64,000 nt of DNA from Zygosaccharomyces rouxii (lineage: Eukaryota > Ascomycota > Saccharomycetes > Saccharomycetales > Saccharomycetaceae): positions 62,001-126,000 of the forward strand of contig NC_012994.1 of the NCBI RefSeq assembly GCF_000026365.1, read 5' to 3'. Positions within the stretch are counted from its first letter, which is position 1. Each line of letters starts with the position of its first letter. The position numbers and the translations under genes were made by a program. Below the pieces are notes generated by a model that made no database searches, was not told where the DNA came from, and saw only the letters and a list, made by a program, of their open reading frames with translations. Shown piece by piece: positions 28,540 to 38,441 of the stretch.

Positions 28540-30498
28540 TCATTTTGGGGATGGTAATTCTACTTGATCATTTAAATAGTTTATCAAACTTTGAGGGTCT
28601 AATAATGGAGCCTTGAAATATTGTCTCTTGGGCAGAATTGCTAACACATTAATGATATCCTCAGGAATACCAATTTTATTCTTTTGCTTTTTATTTGATT
28701 GTAATTTGTCTTGAGTTTCACGAGTTCTCTTTAATGAAGATCCCGTTAATTCTGTCAAATCTGAAGATGACAATAGATCGTCTGCCAGATATGTTAGTTC
28801 TAATTCCTTTATCAGATTTTCCTCTTGAATTCTATAACGATCGGTAAAGATTTCAATCATATTCTCCTGAGGAAATCTTTCGAAGAATCTATTCTCTAAT
28901 GAATAAACGTTTTGTAAATTACCAAATTTTGATTCATAACTAATCATTTTCTTGTAAATCGATTTTAAACCGGTTAAATCTTGAATCTTTTCTACTGAGG
29001 TTTCAAAAAGTGTCTTTATCTGTGAGTCTCTATTGAGCAGAATTAAAAAATCCAAATATTTGTTCACGTAAAGAGCATCAGTTTGGAAATATTTGAGTCC
29101 CAATTCTAAAACTTTACATGGTGTTTTGTAGTCATTTTGATTTTGAAATTCCAAATAGGCATTTTCGATATAAATATCATGGGTCAATATCCTTTTTAAT
29201 TTACGACATTTTCCAAATACCATTCTTGCCGCTGATAATCCTGCCAACCTTTTCATCGCATTCATATACACACAAAACACGAATGTCAATTTTTTTCTTT
29301 GCTTGAAAACTGGCATGCTGTCGTCATCTTGCTCATTTGCCATAGCTTGGTAACCTTGCAATAACGCATTCGTACAATCTTCGAAACATCTTTTCACCTC
29401 ATCAAATTTATTATCAGTTTCGTAGGACTCTGCAAGTTTAAAAGTTAAGGAGGGGGAATCCGAATTTGCCAAGACTGCAGTATATAATATCTGTTGACGT
29501 TCAGATACGTCCGGAATGTACATAGCATAGTCGTACCACATCTCTGCAGCAAAAAGCATGTATTGGACGCTTTGTTTGTAAATGTAAGTTATTCTTCTAT
29601 TCAATAAATCCTGGTTCAATGACATTTTGTTCTCCTTTTCCCAATGGATCCAATTTAACCAGATTTGCAGTTGACTCGGATCCATTCCTTCCCCCGTTTG
29701 AGGAACGTTGTTTTTATTGGCTGTCGAAACACTAACTGGATATGACCTTCTTAACCCCTTTGTAATGTGAGACCACTCTTGATACAAAGATCTAGCTTTC
29801 ATATATTCCGACGATAATTCACCAATGAATTTTCTAGCGGTTAATGAATTCACATCTTGTTCCCATTCAGTATAACGATTCCACATTTTTTCAATATTTT
29901 CAAATGGAACACAAAGCATCCTTTTGTAGAGGGTCCTAATCATATCTAATCGTTGTTGTTCCTCCCATTTATTGACAGGCTTCCATTGTTCCAAAAAGCT
30001 CAGATAATCGTTCCAAAATTGTGAGGACTTAGGTTCAAAAATTGCACATTTATCCATTACTAATTCAAATGCCTTTACTACAACTGCTCTTGCCTCTTGA
30101 CCACCTGTAATTAAATTGTTTCTCCGGCGAACGTAATCCAAATAAGTAGACCATAATGGTAGATCGTTATTCGCCAATTTACCTGAAAGACATTGTGCTA
30201 ACATTTTTTCCACGAATTCAAATTCATCCCTTTGTAATTCTCCCTTCAACTGTAAAGTCCATAGTGGTGAATATGTGGGGAATTTATCATGTAAACTGTT
30301 ATAAACTTCTCTTGACTCTTGAAAAGAATCCTTAGATTCGTAATACTGCACTAGCTCTAAATATGGTAATATATCTGCTGGATTTAACTCGATCTTACGA
30401 CGAATTCCATTAACTATATCGTTATCACCTTCATTCCCTGGCAATCCATTTGGTTGGTTAGTCCCTACCGAAAGTTCAGGTGTAGCAGCACTAGACAT
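28540..30498 (-). CDS. RNA14: Rna14, CF IA 3'-end processing factor (CstF-77)
   Basis: 652 aa (yeast 677). HAT repeats occupy most of the protein (ILPYLELVQYYESKD, WNDYLSFLEQWKPV, WLNWIHWEKENKMS, AEMWYDYAMYIPD). The C-terminal monkeytail segment that binds Rna15 is present (GIPEDIINVLAILPKRQYFKAPLLDP). Rna14 scaffolds cleavage factor IA in pre-mRNA cleavage and polyadenylation. It converges with ARG7, as in S. cerevisiae (YMR062C/YMR061W). Confidence 0.96.
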   Translation of the reverse strand: MSSAATPELSVGTNQPNGLPGNEGDNDIVNGIRRKIELNPADILPYLELVQYYESKDSFQESREVYNSLHDKFPTYSPLWTLQLKGELQRDEFEFVEKMLAQCLSGKLANNDLPLWSTYLDYVRRRNNLITGGQEARAVVVKAFELVMDKCAIFEPKSSQFWNDYLSFLEQWKPVNKWEEQQRLDMIRTLYKRMLCVPFENIEKMWNRYTEWEQDVNSLTARKFIGELSSEYMKARSLYQEWSHITKGLRRSYPVSVSTANKNNVPQTGEGMDPSQLQIWLNWIHWEKENKMSLNQDLLNRRITYIYKQSVQYMLFAAEMWYDYAMYIPDVSERQQILYTAVLANSDSPSLTFKLAESYETDNKFDEVKRCFEDCTNALLQGYQAMANEQDDDSMPVFKQRKKLTFVFCVYMNAMKRLAGLSAARMVFGKCRKLKRILTHDIYIENAYLEFQNQNDYKTPCKVLELGLKYFQTDALYVNKYLDFLILLNRDSQIKTLFETSVEKIQDLTGLKSIYKKMISYESKFGNLQNVYSLENRFFERFPQENMIEIFTDRYRIQEENLIKELELTYLADDLLSSSDLTELTGSSLKRTRETQDKLQSNKKQKNKIGIPEDIINVLAILPKRQYFKAPLLDPQSLINYLNDQVELPSPK

Positions 30499-30775
30499 CT
30501 CTAGGGGGGTCAGGGAAAGACGACTAAGGAGGTTATAGGCCGAGGGAAAAGGATCTTTTCTAACAAAGACCTTATTCCTTGAGATTGGGTTGGTAGTTCG
30601 TCGAGTTTCTCCGTATTACGGTGGTTGGTGCTCTTTCTACAGCTTGTATTGGTGATGATTTGGTGAAAAATTCTAAGATGCGGGTTACCTCTTCGCATTA
30701 TACAATATGAATTATAAAGGTAGGAAATCAGTTAATATTGGACCCATTGGTCATTTTTGAGCAGTTCAAAGTATC

Positions 30776-31699
30776 ATGAGTGAATTCAGCATATCCGTTT
30801 ACCTTTGGGGTGAAACAGGTAAACCGAGTTTAGTGTCCCCAGAGAGTATTGCACTCTTTTGGTTTTTGAACAGTTACTATGGGGATTACAAGTCAATAGA
30901 GGTAGTGTTTGCCAATAATACAGATCTTTCCCCTAATGAAGAGTTACCACTTCTCGTGGAAAATGGTAAGAAATGGTCGGGATTTGTTGATATAGTTAGC
31001 TATTTGATGGAAAAGATGCAAAATAATGATGATGTGGAAACTACACTCTTGAAAGATGGCTTATTAGAGTTTACTGGTGAATTGAGTGTGCTCACAGAGT
31101 ACCAGATGTATTTGAATAAAATCAACTATGAAACTTTTACTCGTAAGGCGTTTTCTCAGCTGTTGCACTGGCCTATGTGGTATAATACTCCGATGAATTA
31201 TAGAACTAGAGCAAGACAGAGATGTTCAAACACCTTGGGATATTTGATGCACGATGATGATCCCGATAGTTTAGAATCGCTCGAATTAGAATCTACACGT
31301 TTACCACAGTCTAAGGCATTCCAAGCGACTCAAGATCGTAAGATGCGCAGTAAAGAGGAATTGCAGAACGTTAAACACAATTTACAATATTTGACAAGAC
31401 TTAAGGATTATCTAAGGACGTGGTCACAGGTTAGGAATAGTATCCCCCACCAAAATGATACAATTCCAGCGGACTTTCTATTGTGGGCTAATCTGTTCGT
31501 ACAGTTAAATCTACCAGACGGCGAGAAGGTAGGTCAGCAGGTTAAGGATGCGGTTAATGACGACTTTCACCAGCTTGTTCAAAGTAAGATTGATCAACTG
31601 TCATCTTTGGAACCTCGGGTGTTCCAAAGGGACCCCATTTTCCAAGAACAAGGCAACGTCATCATGTCAATATATCACTACGTGCATAAATTCGTTTAA
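30776..31699 (+). CDS. SAM37: Sam37 (Mas37), subunit of the mitochondrial SAM complex
   Basis: 307 aa (yeast 327). A metaxin/GST-like fold: N-terminal SVYLWGETGKPSLVSPESIALFWF, middle block FSQLLHWPMWYNTPMNYRTRARQRC and C-terminus RDPIFQEQGNVIMSIYHYVHKFV all match yeast Sam37. It sits on the cytosolic face of the outer membrane and helps release beta-barrel proteins from Sam50. It converges with SEN15 with 11 bp between the stops. Confidence 0.94.
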   Translation: MSEFSISVYLWGETGKPSLVSPESIALFWFLNSYYGDYKSIEVVFANNTDLSPNEELPLLVENGKKWSGFVDIVSYLMEKMQNNDDVETTLLKDGLLEFTGELSVLTEYQMYLNKINYETFTRKAFSQLLHWPMWYNTPMNYRTRARQRCSNTLGYLMHDDDPDSLESLELESTRLPQSKAFQATQDRKMRSKEELQNVKHNLQYLTRLKDYLRTWSQVRNSIPHQNDTIPADFLLWANLFVQLNLPDGEKVGQQVKDAVNDDFHQLVQSKIDQLSSLEPRVFQRDPIFQEQGNVIMSIYHYVHKFV

Positions 31700-31710
31700 T
31701 TCAGTTTTGT

Positions 31711-32115
31711 TTAGTTCCTCTTGGGTTTATGTATACCCTTATAGACAAAATAAAACATTACGGTACCATCAGAATTAGCTAATGCCAGTGTAATTCTCCT
31801 GGCATCTGGCGGGCATAGCTGATCAAATATAAGATCTAGACATTTGAACGTCAACTTTCCAGCCTTGTACTGCGACATCTCAATGGGAAGTACATATTCT
31901 ATCCCATGGTCGTTTTCGTTTCCACCATCATCGTCGTTACTCAGTTTATGGGGTGGTTTACCTTCGATGATTTGTAACGTTTGGCCCTGCCATTCAACTT
32001 GCTCATCTCTTGTCCTCAATTGCTCCCACAGTTGGGCGTATGCCAAGTTATCCCATACTAACCTAAATGTGGACTCACCAATTCTATTGGTTACATCTGT
32101 ATAATCAGAATCCAT
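31711..32115 (-). CDS. SEN15: Sen15, tRNA-splicing endonuclease subunit
   Basis: 134 aa (yeast 128). The conserved C-terminal half (RITLALANSDGTVMFYFVYKGIHKPKRN) is the Sen15 endonuclease-like fold. This is a non-catalytic subunit paired with Sen34 in the Sen2/Sen34/Sen54/Sen15 complex on the mitochondrial surface. The window also carries a substrate, the tRNA-Trp gene with an intron. It neighbours SAM37 as in S. cerevisiae (YMR060C/YMR059W). Confidence 0.93.
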   Translation of the reverse strand: MDSDYTDVTNRIGESTFRLVWDNLAYAQLWEQLRTRDEQVEWQGQTLQIIEGKPPHKLSNDDDGGNENDHGIEYVLPIEMSQYKAGKLTFKCLDLIFDQLCPPDARRITLALANSDGTVMFYFVYKGIHKPKRN

Positions 32116-32159
32116 ACTTTGAGGTCTTTTATAGGTTAAGCAAGCGGTTATTTAACCAT

Positions 32160-32183
32160 GCGATGAGCTTCAACAATTTTTCA
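32160..32183 (+). promoter_or_regulatory. PAC and RRPE-like pair upstream of SEN15
   Basis: GCGATGAG at 32160-32167, and on the minus strand TGAAAAATTG at 32174-32183, 45-70 bp from the SEN15 start in the SEN15/PSG1 divergent promoter. This suggests co-regulation with RNA-processing genes. Confidence 0.5.
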
Positions 32184-32331
32184 CTAAAACTTCGCATGGA
32201 ATTGCTTATTTCAACATGTTCAAGAACAACAGTACAGAAAATCATCTAAGAATACAAGATATACTTCTGGGCGACTTTTTTTAGACCGTTGAAGGTAGTG
32301 TTTGTTTGAACTAACGCATTAACTTTGCTAC

Positions 32332-33522
32332 ATGAGAAGCCGTTTTCAGATTTTAGCCAGTTTCCTGCTGTTTTTACTACACATTAATTGGGTAAATGGC
32401 TATAGGCCAATTGTACAACCGGGAGAGAAGTTAACTACATCCGAAGAGCCAAAACCATGGTATAGAACCATTTATGGTGACAAAGTAGAGATTGTCACAC
32501 CTACCGTTGTTGCAGGTGTTACTTTTTCACGTAAACCATTAGAGACGCCTGATCCATTGGAACCATGGGTTTCATTAAATAAAAATGGTATACCTAAAAC
32601 TATCAAGCCTGAAATTAAGAATGGTAGAACCAAGAATGGGCATCCTGATTACTCCACCTTTTTCAAAGAAGTTCACACCAAAACTCTTGGTTATGATGAT
32701 TTGAAGGCGGAGAATATGGATTACGGTGATGTACATGAGGAAGAGGTTTTTGAAGATGAAGATGAGACTTATACTTCTTTGAATCCCATTGTTAGATGTA
32801 CTCCCAAGAGGTATTTTAATAAGGGCCATTCCAAGAACATTCCCAGTGAACCATTTTGTACTCCACATGAAGATTCTATCTGGAATGTGGGTAAAACTTA
32901 TTTCTTGACCTGGTATACTCACTTCTTCAGGGATGAACATTCGAATGAAGTTGTCGAAAGAGTCAGGATTCATATGGCCTACATCAGAGAGAAATCTAAT
33001 GAGAAGGGTGTTTTGAAAAGAGATGCACCATCTGCTACTTTTTTCCATTCTGAATGGATTAAAAATGCAGACGGTGTTTACCCAATAGAAATTCTTCACG
33101 AATGGTTACAAGGTGTAAGAACTCGCAAAATTGTTATCTCTGTGCAACCAGAAACTGTATCGGATGCAGAGTTTGATCCATTGACACACGGTGTATTTGT
33201 GTATTTGGATGAAGGTAGTAGAGTCTACAAGCAAACTAATAAAGAATTGGCATTGAATGATGCGGGTATTACTGATGATAAATGGTACTACGTGGTGGTT
33301 TCAATTCCCACAGCCGTGATTGTTGCACTTGTATTGATGTACTTCTTTATTATTGCCAATCGTAGATACAGTGATTTTTCAGAGGTTACCAACAAGGCAT
33401 GGCAAAAGAAACATCGTGTTCTAGGTAAAGTTACCGATTTTAAGAAGTACAAAAACATGAAGAATAGACCCTACTCAGAATTGCCTATGCATAATAAGGG
33501 AAATCCAGGCAAACAGAGTTAA
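32332..33522 (+). CDS. PSG1: Psg1, Kex2-processed Golgi/ER membrane protein (Pma1 stabilisation)
   Basis: 396 aa (yeast YKL077W 392). Signal peptide at about 1-24 (MRSRFQILASFLLFLLHINWVNG), a large lumenal domain, a dibasic Kex2 site LKR at residues 228-230, one transmembrane segment (WYYVVVSIPTAVIVALVLMYFF, about 323-344) and a basic cytosolic tail. Yeast Psg1 stabilises the proton ATPase Pma1 in the early secretory pathway. The identity is supported by this layout and by position next to YKL075C. Confidence 0.9.
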   Translation: MRSRFQILASFLLFLLHINWVNGYRPIVQPGEKLTTSEEPKPWYRTIYGDKVEIVTPTVVAGVTFSRKPLETPDPLEPWVSLNKNGIPKTIKPEIKNGRTKNGHPDYSTFFKEVHTKTLGYDDLKAENMDYGDVHEEEVFEDEDETYTSLNPIVRCTPKRYFNKGHSKNIPSEPFCTPHEDSIWNVGKTYFLTWYTHFFRDEHSNEVVERVRIHMAYIREKSNEKGVLKRDAPSATFFHSEWIKNADGVYPIEILHEWLQGVRTRKIVISVQPETVSDAEFDPLTHGVFVYLDEGSRVYKQTNKELALNDAGITDDKWYYVVVSIPTAVIVALVLMYFFIIANRRYSDFSEVTNKAWQKKHRVLGKVTDFKKYKNMKNRPYSELPMHNKGNPGKQS

Positions 33523-33550
33523 TATTTATTTAATAGTTTATGTATAACCC

Positions 33551-34861
33551 TCAAATCCATTTCTGTCTAGCGGCAACTTCACAAATTTTTTCCAGTATGA
33601 TAACACGGGGATCCGGTTTAAAAGAATGTAATAATTCACCACCGTCACCACCGCTTTCATCGAGCATTTCATCGTTAGTGCCATTTTGAGACTCAGTATC
33701 GCCATCATCACCTACATCTTCAATGTAGTAGAAAAATGGTTCTAGTACGATCATTATTTTCCAAAAATTGATGGATCCACAGTTTTGGAAAAGTACATCG
33801 ATTAAGCTAGGTAAATATTCCAATTCGACGTATTCCTCAGCGCAACATACAAATTCATCCAATTCGTAATCCTGTTCATCAGCCGATAGTGTCGAATACA
33901 TCTCTGATAGCAGAGTCAATTCTTTACTGATCGTCTTGGGGATATCTTGACGCGCCTGCCATAACAATTTTTGGGCTCTTTGTAATCTTTCCTGCGTAAC
34001 ACAATCACCAACCTCATATGTTTCTGCCACACTTTTGCCCAATTTTAATGGATCCTTCGTATCACCAGGTGCTGGTAAAAACCCATTGTGTTCACTTTTC
34101 TCCATTAGTTCATTATATTCATTGTACAATGAAATAATCTTCATCATTGGCTTGTACAACTGTTGGCAAACTTTCATTTCAGAATGCGGGACAATCACTT
34201 GCTCTAAATAGTGGTTCATTAGTCCCTCCATAAAATTGGCCCAAATGGATGAAAAAACGTAATTCTCATCATAAGTAGACTCTGTAAAATCTTGATTAAT
34301 GTTTTGACGCATAATATGTTCCGTTAGTGAAAAGATTGCATTTTTTTTAGTATCATTTTCCGTTTTATTATGGTTGTGGCGATTTGAATGTGTTTTATTA
34401 TCCTTGTCCTCATCAATATTCGTAGTGGCACTATCATCGTTTTGATCCTTATCCATCCAGTATTCGGGACCACCTCTTTGAGACAGAGTGACTAGCAATA
34501 GGAAGAATTTGATTTTAACCCATGGTCCTAGCGAATGGACGTAGTTATCGGATATCTTATTGACGTCATGATCAATCTTTTTGTGGATACACTTGATGAA
34601 TTTCTCAATGTAGTGGCTCTTACGAATATCATATTTCTCGTTGAGATATTCGACTGAAGTGATCAAATTGTAATCAGTACCTTCAAAATCCATACACTTG
34701 CTAAATCTGAATCTTTTTTTCGGTCTCGTAGTCTTGGGTCTACGATGGCGATGCATATTACCTCTTACCAAGTTCCTAGGTTTTCGATCATTTGTCTTGC
34801 ATGGAGGTAAACCACAATTGCAAGTACACTCTTCTCGTCTAACTTCATCGGAGGAGAGCAT
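33551..34861 (-). CDS. YKL075C-like protein of unknown function
   Basis: 436 aa (S. cerevisiae YKL075C: 450). The N-terminus is Cys-rich (ECTCNCGLPPC) followed by a basic segment (HRHRRPKTTRPKKRF); then mostly helical sequence with acidic Asp/Asn-rich inserts (about 150-175 and 375-405). No known domain is recognised. Assignment is by length and position between PSG1 and MUD2. It converges with PSG1 with 28 bp between the stops. Confidence 0.75.
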   Translation of the reverse strand: MLSSDEVRREECTCNCGLPPCKTNDRKPRNLVRGNMHRHRRPKTTRPKKRFRFSKCMDFEGTDYNLITSVEYLNEKYDIRKSHYIEKFIKCIHKKIDHDVNKISDNYVHSLGPWVKIKFFLLLVTLSQRGGPEYWMDKDQNDDSATTNIDEDKDNKTHSNRHNHNKTENDTKKNAIFSLTEHIMRQNINQDFTESTYDENYVFSSIWANFMEGLMNHYLEQVIVPHSEMKVCQQLYKPMMKIISLYNEYNELMEKSEHNGFLPAPGDTKDPLKLGKSVAETYEVGDCVTQERLQRAQKLLWQARQDIPKTISKELTLLSEMYSTLSADEQDYELDEFVCCAEEYVELEYLPSLIDVLFQNCGSINFWKIMIVLEPFFYYIEDVGDDGDTESQNGTNDEMLDESGGDGGELLHSFKPDPRVIILEKICEVAARQKWI

Positions 34862-35200
34862 ATCAACTGTATTACTTGGCCCCTTCCCTGTTTAATACTC
34901 GTTTGATTCTTAACCTTGGAGTGACAAAAAGTCGATCTTTATATGTATATTAAATATTGAAGGCGAATTGACAACGAAAAATAGGTGAAAAATCCTATGT
35001 ACAAAGATGTAAAGACATTTAGATTCTGCTAATATTCCCTTACGTTAATCATGAGTTAATACTAATCAATAGAAATTATACTTATAGTCATAATAATATT
35101 AACAGAAATAGTATAGAATCGAAGGTCTTCTGTGTTTAAACCATTGAGAGAAAAACAGGAAATTAGAGATAAAGATGAATTATTGTAGAGTTTTGAAAAA
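34862..35200. other. Promoter of the YKL075C-like gene and FET3 3' region
   Basis: 339 bp, AT-rich, with no ORF and no recognisable motif. Confidence 0.5.
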
Positions 35201-37147
35201 TTATTTGGAAGAAGTTTTAGATACTTCTTTGGTGGTTTCGTGATCCCGTAATTTTTGTTCTTCTTCTAGTGTGCCTCCTTCAGACTTGCCAGATTTTGCA
35301 TATACTTGGTTAGTCTCAATTTCTTCATCATCGTCTTCTTCGAGCAAATCTGTTGCAGGGATCTGGAGATCCTCGATGACTTTCTCCTCGACATTTTGCA
35401 AATCCATGAGACCATAGATGGTAATTGTAATTAGACCAAGTACACCCGCCACGCATGAAAATACAAATGCCACATAACCCTTGGCTGTGAATCCACTTGG
35501 AATTGATTTTTCCTGTTTGTTTTCAAGAGCCAAATTGAACCAGTCTGTGGTGCCAGCAGCATTACCTTCAATGGGGACACCAGAATTTTTACAAACGCGT
35601 TTATGGGAGTCTGTTAAGTATTGCGATGGGTTGGATTGAATTCCTTCTGGATCTTCCACAAGAACAATTGCTAGCCCTTGTATCAAATGCCATTCGATGT
35701 GACAGTGGAAAAACCAAACACCTGGATTATCAGCTCTAAATCTAATGACGAAATTTGATTGCGGTCTTACGTAAATCGTATCTCTCAACATTGGGTATTC
35801 GGGGAAACTTGTATGGTTCTTAGGATCAAATGGAAGCGGAGGATCGTTATCATCAACAGCGCCTGCACGAGCAATTGTTTGAAAGACGTGACCGTGTAAA
35901 TGGAATGGGTGGGTACCTGTATCTTGACTGTTGAGAACGATTTCGACGATTTCGTTTCTCTTCAAGACAAAGGTATTCGTGTTAGTACCATAGATGTAAC
36001 TGTTACTGGCATATTTACCGGCAGATAGAACAGTCATCAAAGTGGGGACCTTTGGTGTAGTATAAGTGATATTGTTGAAGAAAGCATAGTTTTTACCACT
36101 GATTAAATTATCCATGGCCACCGTCAATTCAATTCTGTGATCTGGTTCTGGTAGCAATTCCTGTTTATGATAAGGCACCAAATAGAAATCATCGAGGAAA
36201 TTGTCAAGAGAATTCACATATGCTTCTTCGGGCTTAGGTTTACTGGAATCGTAAGTCATATAAGAAGTCTGGTTTAACAACAAATGTTTGGGAATCTTAT
36301 CAAGCATGCTATCGTCGTATTTCTGCATAATAGCATAATTTTTATCCTTATTATCCTTCGTCCTCACCAGAACAGAATACCTCTGAGCAACGGTGATATA
36401 CAGCATATCTGTCGCATTCTTTTCGGTAACGACACCATCAACTTCAACAACCTCCATTTCGTGGTCTTCAAGCCAGAAATATTGTGAGACGAACCCACCG
36501 GTATTAACAATACGTAACAGATAAGTCTTATTGGGTTCCACGTTCCACGTCAAGTTTCTGGTATTATTGATCAGTAAATTTTGTGGGATGGGTTCAGCAC
36601 CAGTTGGATTAGTCAATGATAAGAAAGCTGGTTTCAACTTAGCCACAGTCTGATCGTACCACTCACCAATTTCAAGCAACACTTCTTCATCGTAATCGTA
36701 GGGGAAATTTTTGTTATTTTCACCATCATCAATGATGAATAAACCTCTCATACCATCTTCATACTGAGCATCCGTGTGCGAATGGTACCAGTAGGCACCT
36801 GCATTGTCAGAAACCGTAAAGTTATAGGTAAAAGTATCATTAGGGCTGATTGGACATTGTGTTAAGAATGGTGGTCCATCCATCTGAGTGGAACCATTTT
36901 GGAACATACCGTGAACATGTAAAGTAGTATTAGAATCGTTAAACCCATTAGTTAAATTGATAATAACTCTGTCGCCCTTGGTGACACGAACTGATGGCCA
37001 AGGAAATTCACCATTACAGGTAACCACCTCTCTTCTCTTGATACCATCTGGATTGGCGTAACCCCATCCAGTGGTCCAGTTGTAAACATGAGTGGCACCT
37101 AAAACCTGCTGGAAGAGCAGAAACACTAGCGCCAAGCTTAGAATCAT
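35201..37147 (-). CDS. FET3: Fet3, multicopper ferroxidase of high-affinity iron uptake
   Basis: 648 aa (yeast Fet3 636). A signal peptide (MILSLALVFLLFQQVLGA) is followed by three cupredoxin domains with all copper-ligand blocks: LHVHGM, WYHSHTD, HPFHLHGH and HCHIEWHLIQG. Many N-glycosylation sequons occur. One C-terminal TM (YVAFVFSCVAGVLGLITITIYGL) precedes an acidic cytosolic tail. Fet3 oxidises Fe2+ at the plasma membrane and hands it to Ftr1. The vacuolar paralogue Fet5 would look similar; position (YMR058W next to SEN15 and AAC1) supports FET3. Three Aft1-type sites lie upstream. Confidence 0.95.
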   Translation of the reverse strand: MILSLALVFLLFQQVLGATHVYNWTTGWGYANPDGIKRREVVTCNGEFPWPSVRVTKGDRVIINLTNGFNDSNTTLHVHGMFQNGSTQMDGPPFLTQCPISPNDTFTYNFTVSDNAGAYWYHSHTDAQYEDGMRGLFIIDDGENNKNFPYDYDEEVLLEIGEWYDQTVAKLKPAFLSLTNPTGAEPIPQNLLINNTRNLTWNVEPNKTYLLRIVNTGGFVSQYFWLEDHEMEVVEVDGVVTEKNATDMLYITVAQRYSVLVRTKDNKDKNYAIMQKYDDSMLDKIPKHLLLNQTSYMTYDSSKPKPEEAYVNSLDNFLDDFYLVPYHKQELLPEPDHRIELTVAMDNLISGKNYAFFNNITYTTPKVPTLMTVLSAGKYASNSYIYGTNTNTFVLKRNEIVEIVLNSQDTGTHPFHLHGHVFQTIARAGAVDDNDPPLPFDPKNHTSFPEYPMLRDTIYVRPQSNFVIRFRADNPGVWFFHCHIEWHLIQGLAIVLVEDPEGIQSNPSQYLTDSHKRVCKNSGVPIEGNAAGTTDWFNLALENKQEKSIPSGFTAKGYVAFVFSCVAGVLGLITITIYGLMDLQNVEEKVIEDLQIPATDLLEEDDDEEIETNQVYAKSGKSEGGTLEEEQKLRDHETTKEVSKTSSK

Positions 37148-37325
37148 CGCAGTCCAAATGCACTCAGCTCGTAGTGATGGATGATAAGAGGGAACTATAT
37201 AACGCGATGTTAAAAGCCTTGAGTCTTTTCAAGCAATGGTGAAGGTGGCTACGGTTTAAATAAGAATTTATGAGGTATGAAGAGAAATATAATTTGAGAG
37301 AATGGGTCGAGTATGTGGCAAGCGT

Positions 37326-37520
37326 TGCACCCGTTGCACACATGGTCTTAGTATCACTTGTGCAGAGGAATACAAAAAAAAAAAAAAAAAGTTGTTGATC
37401 AATACCGGTGTAAATGTTCAAAAGAAGGAATTCGTTCGTTAATTAGACCGGATATGACGGTACTGCACGACTTCATTAGTGGGGAAAGTTCGGTTGTGCA
37501 CCCTTCGAAATACTGCACCC
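37326..37520. promoter_or_regulatory. Aft1-type iron-responsive sites of FET3
   Basis: TGCACCC occurs three times in the FET3 promoter: 37326-37332, 37497-37503 and 37514-37520, about 180, 350 and 367 bp from the ATG. The last is in CTGCACCCATTTTC, close to the Aft1 site of S. cerevisiae FET3. It indicates induction on iron limitation. Confidence 0.78.
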
Positions 37521-37784
37521 ATTTTCGAGAAAAGAGTCCGAAGATTGATATTTACCATAGATACAAGTATTATGTGCGCGAAAACCTGTAGTAGTAAGGG
37601 TCGTAAAAGTAATAGTAATAAGAAATGAAAAGTATGGGTGATTCTCCCATAGTGCCTTGGAAGGTTGGTGCTCGATGAATTGTATGAGAATTAATAGAAA
37701 GATATGCAGTTGGTGTGTGGGTGTCTGACCAACGAAGTGTGTGGGTGCTCTGTAGATAGCCGCTGAGGTGGGGAAATAGGAGGA

Positions 37785-37870
37785 GGGGAGATGGGCGGCA
37801 AGACGAACTTGAACTCCAACCTGTAAGCGAAGCGAACAGCAACTGTTTTGGCTCTTTTCAAAAGAACAGC
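37785..37870 (-). repeat. Structured intergenic element, copy B
   Basis: On the minus strand: hairpin 1 GTTCTTTTGAAAAGAGC (37851-37867), where a T.G wobble replaces a T-A pair of copy A. The linker CAAAACAGTTG is next. Hairpin 2 CTGT-loop-ACAG (37821-37839) has loop TCGCTTCGCTT. GTTCAAGTTCGTCTT and further similarity to copy A continue to about 37785. Confidence 0.7.
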
Positions 37871-37943
37871 TTATCGTCAACGCGACGGCGGCTGCAACAC
37901 CAACATTTCTCACTCGTTGACACACCTCGTTGGACGTCGGCGG

Positions 37944-38009
37944 ATTGTTCTTTTAAAAAAGAACCAAAACAGCTCTTACTCGCAACGCTCGTAATCTTCA
38001 AACATACAA
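37944..38009 (+). repeat. Structured intergenic element, copy C
   Basis: Hairpin 1 GTTCTTTTAAAAAAGAAC (37947-37964) is identical to copy A. The 11-nt linker CAAAACAGCTC follows. Hairpin 2 is TTAC (37976-37979), 11-nt loop TCGCAACGCTC and GTAA (37991-37994). Then CTTCAAACATACAATA resembles CTTCAAAGAAACATGCAATA of copy A. It is head-to-head with copy B. Confidence 0.7.
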
Positions 38010-38441
38010 TATGTTAACGGGCTCATCACAGGCGCTCTGCCAGCAATGAATTCTTATGGGGTTCTATATATGCATATATGTCTCCTTCCTAGCGCGTGTT
38101 GAGCCGCTTGTATTTATTTTTCGTTCGAGAACGGGCCAATTCGAACAAACAGGTGAGAAAAAGGGAACGTTAACCCAGTAGACGACTGCACCATGCAGGA
38201 TAGACGAGTTTTCTAGTTGTAACTCGTAACTATCACAATCTGTAAGAAGCACTTGCGGTCTTCATCGCGATCAACCGGCTGTCAGGTACAGTTCGTGGGA
38301 TCATTTAACGATTTATTCCGGCTTTTAGCCATCGCTTTAAGTGACTTCTGGACTTGGCGGAGCCGTAAATCATTGTAGATCTCGTAAATCAAAAAATTCT
38401 CGCATGAAAAACCAACACCATTAATTTCCGGCCTGTATAGA

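Larger units (their letters stand above)
37148..38441. other. Long intergenic region upstream of FET3
   Basis: 1.29 kb. Contents: the FET3 promoter with Aft1 sites, a run of 17 A residues (37374-37390), and two head-to-head copies of the structured element with a 73-bp spacer (37785-38009). The remainder shows no supported gene; open frames on the minus strand overlap the repeats. Confidence 0.6.

Noticed and set aside
32575..33099. 174-codon frame antisense to PSG1
   Set aside because: No domain, lies fully inside a well-identified gene; shadow of its codon use.
37476..37925. 149-codon minus-strand frame upstream of FET3
   Set aside because: Overlaps FET3 promoter sites and element copy B, no coding character.
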